NCBI GenBank assembly: GCA_016714785.1
Contig: JADKCC010000010.1
Span: 62,001 to 126,000, forward strand
Reading direction: 5' to 3'
DNA length: 64,000 nt
From: Saprospiraceae bacterium
GTDB lineage: Bacteria; Bacteroidota; Bacteroidia; Chitinophagales; Saprospiraceae
Shown here: in pieces, positions 9,014-16,604 of the stretch
How positions within the stretch are numbered: position 1 is the stretch's first letter
How the letters are laid out: the number at the start of each line of letters is the position of its first letter
Translations under genes and position numbers: made by a program
Notes under the pieces: generated by a model
What the model saw: only the letters and a program-made list of their open reading frames with translations
Database searches by the model: none
What the model was told of the DNA's origin: nothing

Positions 9014-9075
9014 GCTTACAACGTCCAGGCTGCTGACCGGACGAAGCGGTCGCGCTAAGCAGGCATTGTTGTAGC
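9014..9075 (-). other. attC-like imperfect palindrome B
   Basis: Arms GCTTACAAC (9014-9022) and GTTGTAGC (9068-9075) pair with one bulge. GGCTGCT pairs loosely with AGCAGGC, and GACCG (9035-9039) pairs perfectly with CGGTC (9047-9051). The ends carry ACAAC/GTTGT rather than a strict RYYYAAC/GTTRRRY. Same nested design and size (62 nt) as sites A and C. Confidence 0.35.
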
Positions 9076-9172
9076 AACAGTTAATCGATTTTATTTTTAT
9101 AACTTCTTAAAGTAAAGCTACCTTTTAAAAATCTACTGATGCAGTAATGCCCGATTTTAGACATCAAATGAC

Positions 9173-9331
9173 TCATTTGTGCGGTAGGCTGCTCTTTACG
9201 ATAATACAAAAATATAATTTTTTTGAAATAATTACCTTAATTTCAAAAATTTCTCCGACCTTCGGATGCTTTTTAAGATTAGCTTTGAAAGAACTTTCTT
9301 TCAGCAATTCTACTTTGCAAAGCTTGACCAC
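9173..9331 (-). CDS. Possible small Lys-rich cassette ORF
   Basis: The minus frame is open from inside attC-like site A (9394) to a stop at 9173 and reads as a hydrophilic peptide (VVKLCKVELLKESSFKANLK, HPKVGEIFEIKVII). There is no ATG; the first plausible start is GTG at 9331, giving 52 residues. It lies between palindromes A and B as a cassette gene would. The opposite-strand frame at 9147-9422 is less protein-like. Low confidence; no family recognised. Confidence 0.25.
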   Translation of the reverse strand: MVKLCKVELLKESSFKANLKKHPKVGEIFEIKVIISKKLYFCIIVKSSLPHK

Positions 9332-9384
9332 CAAATTATTCTTTGTATTAGCAGCAGTCGATTTTTTAAGCTTAATTTGCGGTG

Positions 9385-9451
9385 ATCTAACGCCTTATGC
9401 TTTCACGATCTTGACAGCTTAGCTGACATGTCGTTAAAGCAACTGTTGGAC
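9385..9451 (-). other. attC-like imperfect palindrome A
   Basis: On the minus strand the 67-nt site starts GTCCAAC (full RYYYAAC match) and ends GTTAGAT (full GTTRRRY match, the same heptamer as in many classical attC sites). Inner arms GCTTT (9399-9403) and AAAGC (9436-9440) pair, with a central CAGCTtAGCTG hairpin. This is the best of the four attC-like sites. Confidence 0.5.
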
Positions 9452-9778
9452 ATCACGTTTTTATTATTCACTGTTAAATCTTTTTGTTATGGATATTCAA
9501 TTGTTTTGTAATCCAATTTTATAAGCGTCAAAGTATATGAAAAGTTTGCGACATTACCAATTGCCAAAGGGTTGTTGAAAGTAAATTTACCTGATAATCC
9601 AAGGTAATTTTAAAATGATTTTAAATTAAAGTATAGAACACCTAAGTATCCGTTTGCAAGGTTGATCGCGACAATATAGTTGAAAAGTAAAATTTGTATA
9701 ATTTCATATGGGATTTTTTAAAAAGCATTAATTTAAGAATCAAAATTGAAGAAAGTCCCTTCAAATGGGTTTCTACAT

Positions 9779-9910
9779 TTAGTAGTCTGATCCAAAAATG
9801 TTTTGTTTAAGGTTCTCTTCGTCGTCAGTTTCAATTGAGTACTGTAAGCATTTGAGAATTCTCAAAATCTCAAATCCCCAACGTGTAAAAATCATTGGTT
9901 CTTTAAACAT
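9779..9910 (-). CDS. Small hypothetical protein (43 aa)
   Basis: ATG at 9910, reading MFKEPMIFTRWGFEILRIL ... EENLKQNIFGSDY. The acidic C-terminus and aromatic core look like a real small protein rather than chance, and the minus orientation matches the other cassette-like ORFs. It lies upstream of palindrome A on the minus strand, with a 327-nt stretch between in which I see nothing else. No family recognised. Confidence 0.35.
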   Translation of the reverse strand: MFKEPMIFTRWGFEILRILKCLQYSIETDDEENLKQNIFGSDY

Positions 9911-10148
9911 GAGTCAAGATTGAAAATGTTACCTTACGTCGGACAGTTATCATTTCGTTACAAAATGACACCCAACCATGTAATTCATATGAAAAAATAC
10001 CAAACAAATCTTTCATTCTTACAAATTTATTCATGTTGCACATCGCTGGTTTTATGATTTTACGTTTAAATTTTAACTTTTTTGTTTTAATGTGATGTAA
10101 CTTATTAATAAGCGCCACAAAAAAATATGAAAACGCTCTTTTGTCCAT
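9903..10148 (-). CDS. Hypothetical ORF (81 aa), doubtful
   Basis: Open frame from ATG at 10148, Lys/Phe-rich (MDKRAFSYFFVALINKLHHI ... VRRKVTFSILTHV), overlapping the 43-residue ORF by 8 nt. Same strand as the cassette-like genes, but composition alone does not prove it is coding. The region 10149-10630 upstream holds a 10-bp inverted repeat (ATACATCAGC near 10180, GCTGATGTAT near 10297) and no other gene that I can support. Confidence 0.25.
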   Translation of the reverse strand: MDKRAFSYFFVALINKLHHIKTKKLKFKRKIIKPAMCNMNKFVRMKDLFGIFSYELHGWVSFCNEMITVRRKVTFSILTHV

Positions 10149-10630
10149 TTTTTTGCCGCTTTTGATTTACATTTTATACATCAGCACATACAATCCCATC
10201 ACAAATTGAGCGCTTTGATGCCCCTTTGCGAGTCGCCGTACCCTATTTCTTTTACAAACAAAATCGGGTCAATAATAATCGGGCCATCATCGCTGATGTA
10301 TGTCTGTATCTTGCTACACCCTTCTGGAAGAATTGCAGAATTTTTATCGGTTTGATCACTATGGCTCAGTGAGTAGGTACTCTTTCACTGTGGTGAAAGC
10401 CGTAAGTCCGATTTTGACTATGATTGACCTGCACCTTACATTTAAGGTAGCTATTTATTTTGTTATTGATGGTTAAAGTAAAACACAAATATAGGGCGTG
10501 AATTCTTAATTACAAAAATTATTTTAAGCTAAGTGGTTAATTTTAAAAAATTCTTACCTTCTGGCTTACAATGTTCGATATAAAATGGCTTATGATGGTT
10601 TGAATGCCCGAATTTTACTAATTTATCCTC

Positions 10631-11399
10631 TAAGTTATCGATCTTACACCTTCCCAATCCTTTTCCATTCCTCCATTAAGCCTTAAGGAGACATCATAAA
10701 CCCTTAAGCAAGACTGCTTATCACCATAGACATCCGCCATAACACATTATGGGAGACCGAAAACAGTAAATGGGTATTAATGGAAGCTTTGGGATGGGCC
10801 AGTATCACTTCATGGGTTTTGATTAATTGCAAACGACCTATACTTTACAGCTAAGGAGTACTCGTTAACAGTAAGGGAGTATTCTCGAAGCCTTATTGGC
10901 TAGTCACAAAGGGTTAACGAATGATCCTAAAGCGTTAATCATCCGTCGAAAATTGTTATGGTATCTTTCGACAAGCTTTACGACAGTTCGTAAAGGCTTA
11001 ACCTTCATCCATGGAAGGTTTTTTAGTACTCCAATATTGATTTTGATGATTCAAAAACCTTCCATCACAGGTGCATAAGAGTTATCGTTTACTCCTTAAA
11101 GCTTTTTAGGTACTATCGGAATCTTAATCGATATTAAAATACACTAAATCGACATCGATATTTTCTATATCAATGTCGATATAGAAAATATCAATATCAA
11201 AAGAGACAGAATCAATATCCATTTTGTCTGCATCAATATTAAAATATACTGAATCAACATTGATATATACACAATTGACATCGATATACTGTCAATCAAT
11301 ATTAAAATATTGTACAACGATATGAATTTACTCTACATCAACATGAATAAACTATTCACCAATATCAATATTGTAAGTAGCGATATTGATATACACAAA
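10631..11399. repeat. Degenerate 21-bp-period tandem array, about 36 units
   Basis: The stretch divides into consecutive 21-nt units without phase slips. Left units (10631 to about 11134) share a TC-n-TAAA-n-CTTAA type core, for example units at 10757 and 10862 share AACAGTAA and GTAT at the same offsets. Right units (11127-11399, 13 copies) start ATCAATATT or ATCGACATCG. Individual units differ widely, but the phase is constant. In-frame stops on both strands (for example the seventh codons of units at 11127 and 11232) rule out a heptapeptide-repeat protein now. 21 bp is two turns of B-DNA. Confidence 0.8.
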
Positions 11400-11442
11400 A
11401 TTAAAAATTATAGTTAATTTTTAAACTTCAGTATGTTCAAAT

Positions 11443-11844
11443 TTACTTCAAAACAAATTTTCTTTTTGCTGCTGTTTTTAATCCAGTGTGATCGATGATG
11501 GCGACGATTTCGATTTCTTTTTCGCCGAGTGTTTCGTTGGTTGTAATCCAAGTCTGAGTGATGGTTAGTTGTTTGCCATGCGTGTGTTTATCAAGAATGG
11601 ACTTTTGAGTTTTTGAAGTGATGTCATAAATGATGATTTCGTATCCATGCATACTTACATCCGAAGTAATGAGTGCTTCTATCTGTAAAGTGTCACCTTG
11701 TGAGACTTCTAGATTTTCTGTTGGTTTTATAATGGATATTTGGGTGTTTTTTAGATCCTGTTGCTTTACTTCATCTTTTGAGCACGATTCAGCTAAAAAT
11801 ATGGTAGAAAGAACGAAGAGTATTGGTATAAAAAATGTTTTCAT
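11443..11844 (-). CDS. DUF4625-like lipoprotein
   Basis: 133 residues with a lipoprotein signal (lipobox FLAESC, Cys about 21). The mature part (SQGDTLQIEALITSDVSMHGYEIIIYD) has the short beta-sandwich pattern of DUF4625, a Bacteroidota periplasmic family with His residues (KHTHGKQ) that could bind metal. It is the last gene of the minus-strand operon with MbnH-like and MbnP-like genes; its start is 1 nt from the upstream stop. A role in metal (copper) handling is inferred from context only. Confidence 0.65.
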   Translation of the reverse strand: MKTFFIPILFVLSTIFLAESCSKDEVKQQDLKNTQISIIKPTENLEVSQGDTLQIEALITSDVSMHGYEIIIYDITSKTQKSILDKHTHGKQLTITQTWITTNETLGEKEIEIVAIIDHTGLKTAAKRKFVLK

Positions 11845-11845
11845 A

Positions 11846-12868
11846 TTATTCAGAATATAAGGGATTGGATGTAAAAGTAAAATCGGATAGTGTATGCAAA
11901 AATGCTTTAAGTTTTAGTTTGTCTTCTTGACTTAATGGGATACCCAATTGTCCATTTTGGATTAGCAATGGATCGAGATTGGTATATTGCACAATTCCTG
12001 AATCATAGTGATCCAAAACTTGATCTAATGTACGAAATCTTCCATCATGCATGTAAGGGTAGGTGAGTGCTATGTTGCGGAGAGAAGGTACTTTAAATTT
12101 ATGATTATCAGATGTTTCTAAGGTGATTCTCCCGTATCCTAAATCATCATTGAGTATTTCCAAACCATTATTGCGCAGGCTATAATCCGTAAATAATGGT
12201 TCAGTATGACATGAAGCGCATTTTGCTCTGAATATTTGCAAGCCATCATCCTCGTCTGCAGTCAATGTTGATTTGCCTTGTCGATATTGGTCATATTTGC
12301 TATTGTAGCTTACGAGCATACTCATGTATTGTGCCAATGCATAAAATAGTTGTTGTGAGTCAATAGGTTTTTCACCAAATATACTACGAAATCTTTTAGA
12401 ATAGGTAGGATGATTATTTAGTTTTTTAATGGCTCCTTCCATATCTTGGCCCATCTCCACTTCGTTGGTGATAGGTGCCAAAGGCATGACTTCTATATGA
12501 TTAATACCACCGTCCCACATGAATATAGGTTGCCACGCAAGGTTAAACAGCGCAGGGCTATTGCGAGTGCCTGAAAGTCCTGCTATCCCTGTACTCAATG
12601 CAGTATTATGATCTGCAAATGCATGACCTTGAGCATGACAAGATTCACAACTTATGGTACTATCTATAGACAGTATTGGATCGAAAAACAATGCTCTTCC
12701 TAACTCAAATCCTTCTCTAGTGAGTTTGTTTTTACCAAACTGGTAGTGTGGAGCTGGGAAGTAATCAGGATAAGTCAGACCGAAGTCCGACTTATCCTGA
12801 TCATCCTGACACGAATAACTCCATATCAGTGCAAACAAAAATAAAAACCTGATCTTATGGCTGATCAT
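11846..12868 (-). CDS. Dihaem cytochrome c peroxidase-like lipoprotein (MbnH family)
   Basis: 340 residues with a lipobox (IWSYSCQDD). Two haem c motifs: CESCHAQGHAFADH near 75 and CASCHTEPLFTD near 215; MHDGRFRTLDQVLDHY near 275 gives the typical C-terminal signature. The overall fold is the bacterial dihaem peroxidase/MauG family. Directly upstream lies an MbnP-like gene; in methanobactin systems MbnH modifies MbnP by oxidising a tryptophan to kynurenine for copper binding. That pairing makes MbnH a better name than plain peroxidase, but H2O2 reduction cannot be excluded. Confidence 0.8.
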   Translation of the reverse strand: MISHKIRFLFLFALIWSYSCQDDQDKSDFGLTYPDYFPAPHYQFGKNKLTREGFELGRALFFDPILSIDSTISCESCHAQGHAFADHNTALSTGIAGLSGTRNSPALFNLAWQPIFMWDGGINHIEVMPLAPITNEVEMGQDMEGAIKKLNNHPTYSKRFRSIFGEKPIDSQQLFYALAQYMSMLVSYNSKYDQYRQGKSTLTADEDDGLQIFRAKCASCHTEPLFTDYSLRNNGLEILNDDLGYGRITLETSDNHKFKVPSLRNIALTYPYMHDGRFRTLDQVLDHYDSGIVQYTNLDPLLIQNGQLGIPLSQEDKLKLKAFLHTLSDFTFTSNPLYSE

Positions 12869-12880
12869 TATGGTTGTTTT

Positions 12881-13636
12881 TTAATTATGAATATGATCAA
12901 ATCTTACCACATCGTAAAAATTGGTAGTCATAGATTTGGCCAATGCGTTTGGCATGTGGTTTTTGCTTTTAACTGCTAGCTTTTCTGCTCCGTGCCAAAG
13001 TCTAGCTGGATTGGCTAACATGTGGATTTCTGCTTCTCTCTCACCATCTACTACCAATGCAGTAGTACCAAAATTATATGATTTTACAGTTTGTACCTTG
13101 TTTTCTCCTTTAAATCCGCCAAGGTGAAATGCAAAAGTTCCATCCGTTGAAGTAGGTGCAGTACCTTCGGCTTTGACCATTATATAACCAGAGTTCCAAC
13201 TCCAAAACATACCTTTGGCAGGGTCTAATGCACCTGTTTGAGCACCTGAGGCATTTCTGAGACTATCTACGCCAAACATCATCTCTACATCCGTATATTC
13301 GCCGCCAGGCACATTGGGTACTACTACTTTGTTGCTACCACTTGCATCTGCATCTACGATAAAATAACTTTCTGGCATGGTGTACCAACTACCATCTTTA
13401 GCTTTAAGTCTTACATTAGACACATAATACTTGAATAATGTAAAAGTCATTTTTTCTCCCAACATCGGATGTGTCAGTTCTTTATTGAGTGAAAATTCTC
13501 CTTCTGCTGAGCCCCAAACGTGGTCAAACTCTATGGTTACTTCACCTTGTTTTGGTTGGTCGTCTTCTTTTTTACAAGATGTGAAGGTCAAAAATAAAAA
13601 TGTCGAAAATATTAGAATACTATTTAAAAATTTCAT
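12881..13636 (-). CDS. MbnP-like periplasmic lipoprotein
   Basis: 251 residues; lipobox FLTFTSCKK. The core matches the MbnP family: FDHVWGSAEGEFSL near 38, TFTLFKYYVSNVRL, a GVDSLRNASGAQTGALDP loop, FWSWNSGYIMVKAEG near 145 (the conserved Trp-rich strand) and FAFHLGGF near 168. Family members are copper-linked substrates of the neighbouring MbnH enzyme. 12 nt separate it from the dihaem gene, so they should be co-transcribed. The C-terminus is His-rich (RFDHIHN). Confidence 0.8.
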   Translation of the reverse strand: MKFLNSILIFSTFLFLTFTSCKKEDDQPKQGEVTIEFDHVWGSAEGEFSLNKELTHPMLGEKMTFTLFKYYVSNVRLKAKDGSWYTMPESYFIVDADASGSNKVVVPNVPGGEYTDVEMMFGVDSLRNASGAQTGALDPAKGMFWSWNSGYIMVKAEGTAPTSTDGTFAFHLGGFKGENKVQTVKSYNFGTTALVVDGEREAEIHMLANPARLWHGAEKLAVKSKNHMPNALAKSMTTNFYDVVRFDHIHN

Positions 13637-13691
13637 GTTTGTTTAATTTAAATTTGATTAATAAAATTTTGTACTGATTTTTAAAAAGTGA

Positions 13692-14615
13692 TCAGAATAA
13701 CACTGCAAATTGTGCATTAATCCGTGAGCCTGCTGTCAAGTTGCCATTGGCCACATTTTGCGATATGACTGGTTGGAGTGATAGTCCAGCTGTAAATCCA
13801 TTACTAAAAATATCCAAACCTACATGACCATACAAACCATATCCTCCAGATAAATCTACATTTGCTCCTTCATGGTAATCCCGAGCTGAAAGTTCCAATG
13901 AACTACCTATGGATGGCATCAAACTTTTATCACCGATATGAATCACATAAAACCCTCTGATACCTGATGTAAATCTTTGTCCATACTGGAAATCCTGTTG
14001 ATCATTCCGACCATTGATTCGCCAGCTAGACTCAGCGGAAAGCCCTAGGTTATTAAATCTCATTAGATAATTGGCATTCAGCATAAAGTCGATCGTACCT
14101 GTACCATGTTGAATTCCGGGTATCCATTCATTCTCTACTGTGTAATAATCGGATGCACCTGTGGGTAATTTGATACCTCCACCCAACTGCAAATGATGCG
14201 TCCATTGACCATCATCAGATTTCTTTTGGTTGATGAGGGCATACATACCTAACACTGTAATATCTCCAAGGCCGTGTTGTGTTAAGGATGTTCCATTTTC
14301 ATTTTTGGTGATATGATGATAAGGGATAAAACCAAAAAGTTGAATGCGACTTCCCAATATATAACGTCCCCAAAGGTCAGTGGTGTGAAAGTATTCACGA
14401 CTCACTTTTTCAACATCTGTTGAGAACAATGGTGGATGCACTGATTTAAAACTTCTATAACTATAACGCAATCCTGCAAAATGTTTTTGGAACTGAGGTA
14501 AGATACCGAATTGGTGTCCCGACACAGCACAACCACAAACATCGCAAGCTGCAACACGCGAAGCAATAGAAATAAGTATAAATGTACCCAACACTAATAT
14601 CCATCTTCTAGTCAT
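13692..14615 (-). CDS. Outer-membrane beta-barrel transporter-like protein with CDVCGC motif
   Basis: 307 residues, signal peptide with CDVCGC at the mature N-terminus (about 24-29), followed by alternating amphipathic beta strands and a C-terminal Phe (INAQFAVLF), as in outer-membrane barrels. Proteins with this CDVCGC start and a meta-pathway/transporter-type barrel often sit beside MbnP/MbnH genes. The Cys cluster may bind copper on the periplasmic face. Gap to the MbnP gene is 55 nt, same strand. Confidence 0.7.
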   Translation of the reverse strand: MTRRWILVLGTFILISIASRVAACDVCGCAVSGHQFGILPQFQKHFAGLRYSYRSFKSVHPPLFSTDVEKVSREYFHTTDLWGRYILGSRIQLFGFIPYHHITKNENGTSLTQHGLGDITVLGMYALINQKKSDDGQWTHHLQLGGGIKLPTGASDYYTVENEWIPGIQHGTGTIDFMLNANYLMRFNNLGLSAESSWRINGRNDQQDFQYGQRFTSGIRGFYVIHIGDKSLMPSIGSSLELSARDYHEGANVDLSGGYGLYGHVGLDIFSNGFTAGLSLQPVISQNVANGNLTAGSRINAQFAVLF

Positions 14616-14860
14616 GATGAAGGATTTTATTAGTTTGTAACTATGCAGATATATCGTCGATATGTGGTAATGTATATATCCTAAAATTGGACTTTTTGTC
14701 TCTATGATACATTTTTTTATGTACCAGAAAGTTTCAAAAAAATTATAACAAAACCAATCTAAATCAGCATATAACTACTTAGTTACATTTAGTTAAGAAT
14801 TAAATGTGTGTAAAACTTTATACAACTATTGGATAAAGTCAAATTAATAATAAAGATGGG

Positions 14861-15247
14861 TTACACTCCGAAATCTGGCGGCGTAAAAATAGATTTGTAG
14901 TAAGCAGAAATTTTAATATGTTCTTGATAAGTGATTTCGGATTGCGTAGGTGAAAGTGGACCTAATACTATGGATAAAGGCGATAATTCAGAAAAAATAA
15001 AAGGTTGAAAATTTATTTCTTTTAGTTTTTGAGGAATAGGTGCATTATCAGGTTGTTCGGTTTCTTTAAGATTTTTCATCAGGTGACACTTACCTTTACA
15101 CTTGAGTTCTTTTTTTTCTTTATTGACACAAAGATATTTTGCAATGTACGCTTGATTCATTTTCCACGACGCATAAGTCATCATACCCATAAACGAAGGT
15201 AAGCTAACTAATAAGGCTAGAAAAAAAATCATTAAATTTTTCATCAT
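14861..15247 (-). CDS. Small exported Cys-rich protein of a metal operon
   Basis: 128 residues: N-terminal membrane/signal segment (LMIFFLALLVSLPSFMGMMTY), then KYLCVNKEKKELKCKGKCHLMKNL with three Cys and a C-terminal IFTPPDFGV end. This CVN...CxGKCHL pattern is seen in small Bacteroidota proteins encoded with copper uptake receptors. Likely periplasmic metal binding; not proven. The 245-nt gap to the next gene holds a CATTTA/TAAATG hairpin near 14785 and is otherwise AT-rich. Confidence 0.55.
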   Translation of the reverse strand: MMKNLMIFFLALLVSLPSFMGMMTYASWKMNQAYIAKYLCVNKEKKELKCKGKCHLMKNLKETEQPDNAPIPQKLKEINFQPFIFSELSPLSIVLGPLSPTQSEITYQEHIKISAYYKSIFTPPDFGV

Positions 15248-15340
15248 GCAAAGGTAGTAAAAAAATTATTTTTCATCTATGACTTTAATCATAAAATGCG
15301 TTTTATCATTAGAAAAATTTATTGAGATGAACAGGATGAT

Positions 15341-16102
15341 TTAGATTACATACACAATCTCTCTAAATCCAAAAGCCATAATTTCGCCATTTTCCATTTT
15401 AATCAGAAGTTTTCCTTGTGTATCTACACCTTGAATATATCCTGAAAAAGTAGTTTTATCTTCCTTGATAAACAGCGCTTTTTCATTCAGTCTATACAAA
15501 GCATTGGTATAAGATGTTTCCATCAAAGCTTGTTGTCCCACTTTCATTTTCATATAATAGTATTCTATTCTGGCAGAAAGTAATTGCAAAATTGCAGGAA
15601 TGTCATGATTGATATTGGTTAGCATTGTCAAGGAAATCGGATTAGGAATGTCAGATGGAAAAAAATCTTCATTAACATTTAGTCCAATGCCTATCACAGT
15701 TGCTTTTATTTCTGCACCGCGCAATATATTTTGTACCAAGATACCTGCTATTTTTTTATCACCTACATAGATGTCATTGGGCCATTTTATTTTGACATTT
15801 TCAATAAATTCTGATACTACATCTTTTACAGCAAGACCACTGATGATATTCAAGAGAAATTGATCGGAAATTTGTAACTGTTTTGGATAAAATATATAGG
15901 ATGACAAAATATTTTTATTCTTAGAACTATGCCAAAACCTGCCAATTTGTCCTCTCCCGGCTGACTGATAGGCAGTATATATACATGTTCCTTCAGGTGG
16001 ATTGGTTTTTGCTACTATTTCCATGGCATAAGTATTGGTGGAAGGTATTTCTTCCAAAAATATAGTGTTTTTGCCTGTGAATAATGGTTCAGGTATATTC
16101 AT
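15341..16102 (-). CDS. birA: Biotin--[acetyl-CoA-carboxylase] ligase
   Basis: 253 residues, catalytic-only (no N-terminal DNA-binding domain). Motifs: STNTYAMEI near 23, the biotinyl-AMP loop GRGQIGRFWH near 48 (GRGxxGR), KWPNDIYVGDKKIAGIL near 105 and GIGLNVN near 137; a small SH3-like C-domain follows. It activates biotin with ATP and attaches it to the carboxylase carrier protein. Divergent from rsfS with a 52-nt gap; both are housekeeping genes. Confidence 0.93.
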   Translation of the reverse strand: MNIPEPLFTGKNTIFLEEIPSTNTYAMEIVAKTNPPEGTCIYTAYQSAGRGQIGRFWHSSKNKNILSSYIFYPKQLQISDQFLLNIISGLAVKDVVSEFIENVKIKWPNDIYVGDKKIAGILVQNILRGAEIKATVIGIGLNVNEDFFPSDIPNPISLTMLTNINHDIPAILQLLSARIEYYYMKMKVGQQALMETSYTNALYRLNEKALFIKEDKTTFSGYIQGVDTQGKLLIKMENGEIMAFGFREIVYVI

Positions 16103-16154
16103 GTATATTGTTTTTAGTATATTTGCGCCGTAATATTAATTCAAAATTAAGATA

Positions 16155-16541
16155 TTGAGAAAAAAAAATTCTTCCGCATTACAACCATTAGGAGATGATC
16201 AGTTAAATTATTGGATCATAGACGCAATACAAGACATCAAAGGGAAAAATATAATTAAAATAGATCTGAGAGGTCTTAATGATTCTCCCACAGATTATTT
16301 TATTATTTGTGAAGGTGACTCTTCTACCCAAGTGAAGGCCATTTCGGATAATATTGGAAGAAAATTGCGTGATAAAATGGGTATTTCCCCAAATCATACG
16401 GAAGGAATGGATGGAGCAAAATGGATTCTGGTAGATTATTTTGATACGGTAGTGCACGTCTTTTATCCAGAAACCAGAGCATTTTATGAAATTGAAGAGC
16501 TTTGGGGCGATGCGAAATTCACTCAATACGAAAATATTTAA
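16155..16541 (+). CDS. rsfS: Ribosomal silencing factor RsfS
   Basis: 128 residues with the full RsfS (Iojap) core: DYFIICEGDSSTQVKAISDN near 47 and DGAKWILVDYFDTVVHVFYP near 88, ending in the usual FYEIEELWGDA. It binds L14 (uL14) and blocks 50S-30S joining in starvation. The start is a TTG, since no in-frame ATG or GTG precedes the conserved region. A TATATTTG -7-like box lies at 16118-16125. ftsH follows 63 nt downstream, a common Bacteroidota order. Confidence 0.92.
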   Translation: MRKKNSSALQPLGDDQLNYWIIDAIQDIKGKNIIKIDLRGLNDSPTDYFIICEGDSSTQVKAISDNIGRKLRDKMGISPNHTEGMDGAKWILVDYFDTVVHVFYPETRAFYEIEELWGDAKFTQYENI

Positions 16542-16604
16542 TATCAAAATATAAAACTACTTATAACAATTACTGTTTTAAATAATCATAAGCAAATAAT
16601 CTAA

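Noticed and set aside
9147..9422. Plus-strand 91-aa ORF
   Set aside because: Hydrophobic, Ser/Phe-rich shadow; the minus strand reads better, and the ORF end lies inside attC-like site A.
10896..11078. Plus-strand 60-aa ORF
   Set aside because: Lies wholly inside the 21-bp-period array and reads the repeats.
10631..11399. CRISPR array
   Set aside because: No conserved repeat separated by unique spacers; units are contiguous and all degenerate, and no cas genes are near.
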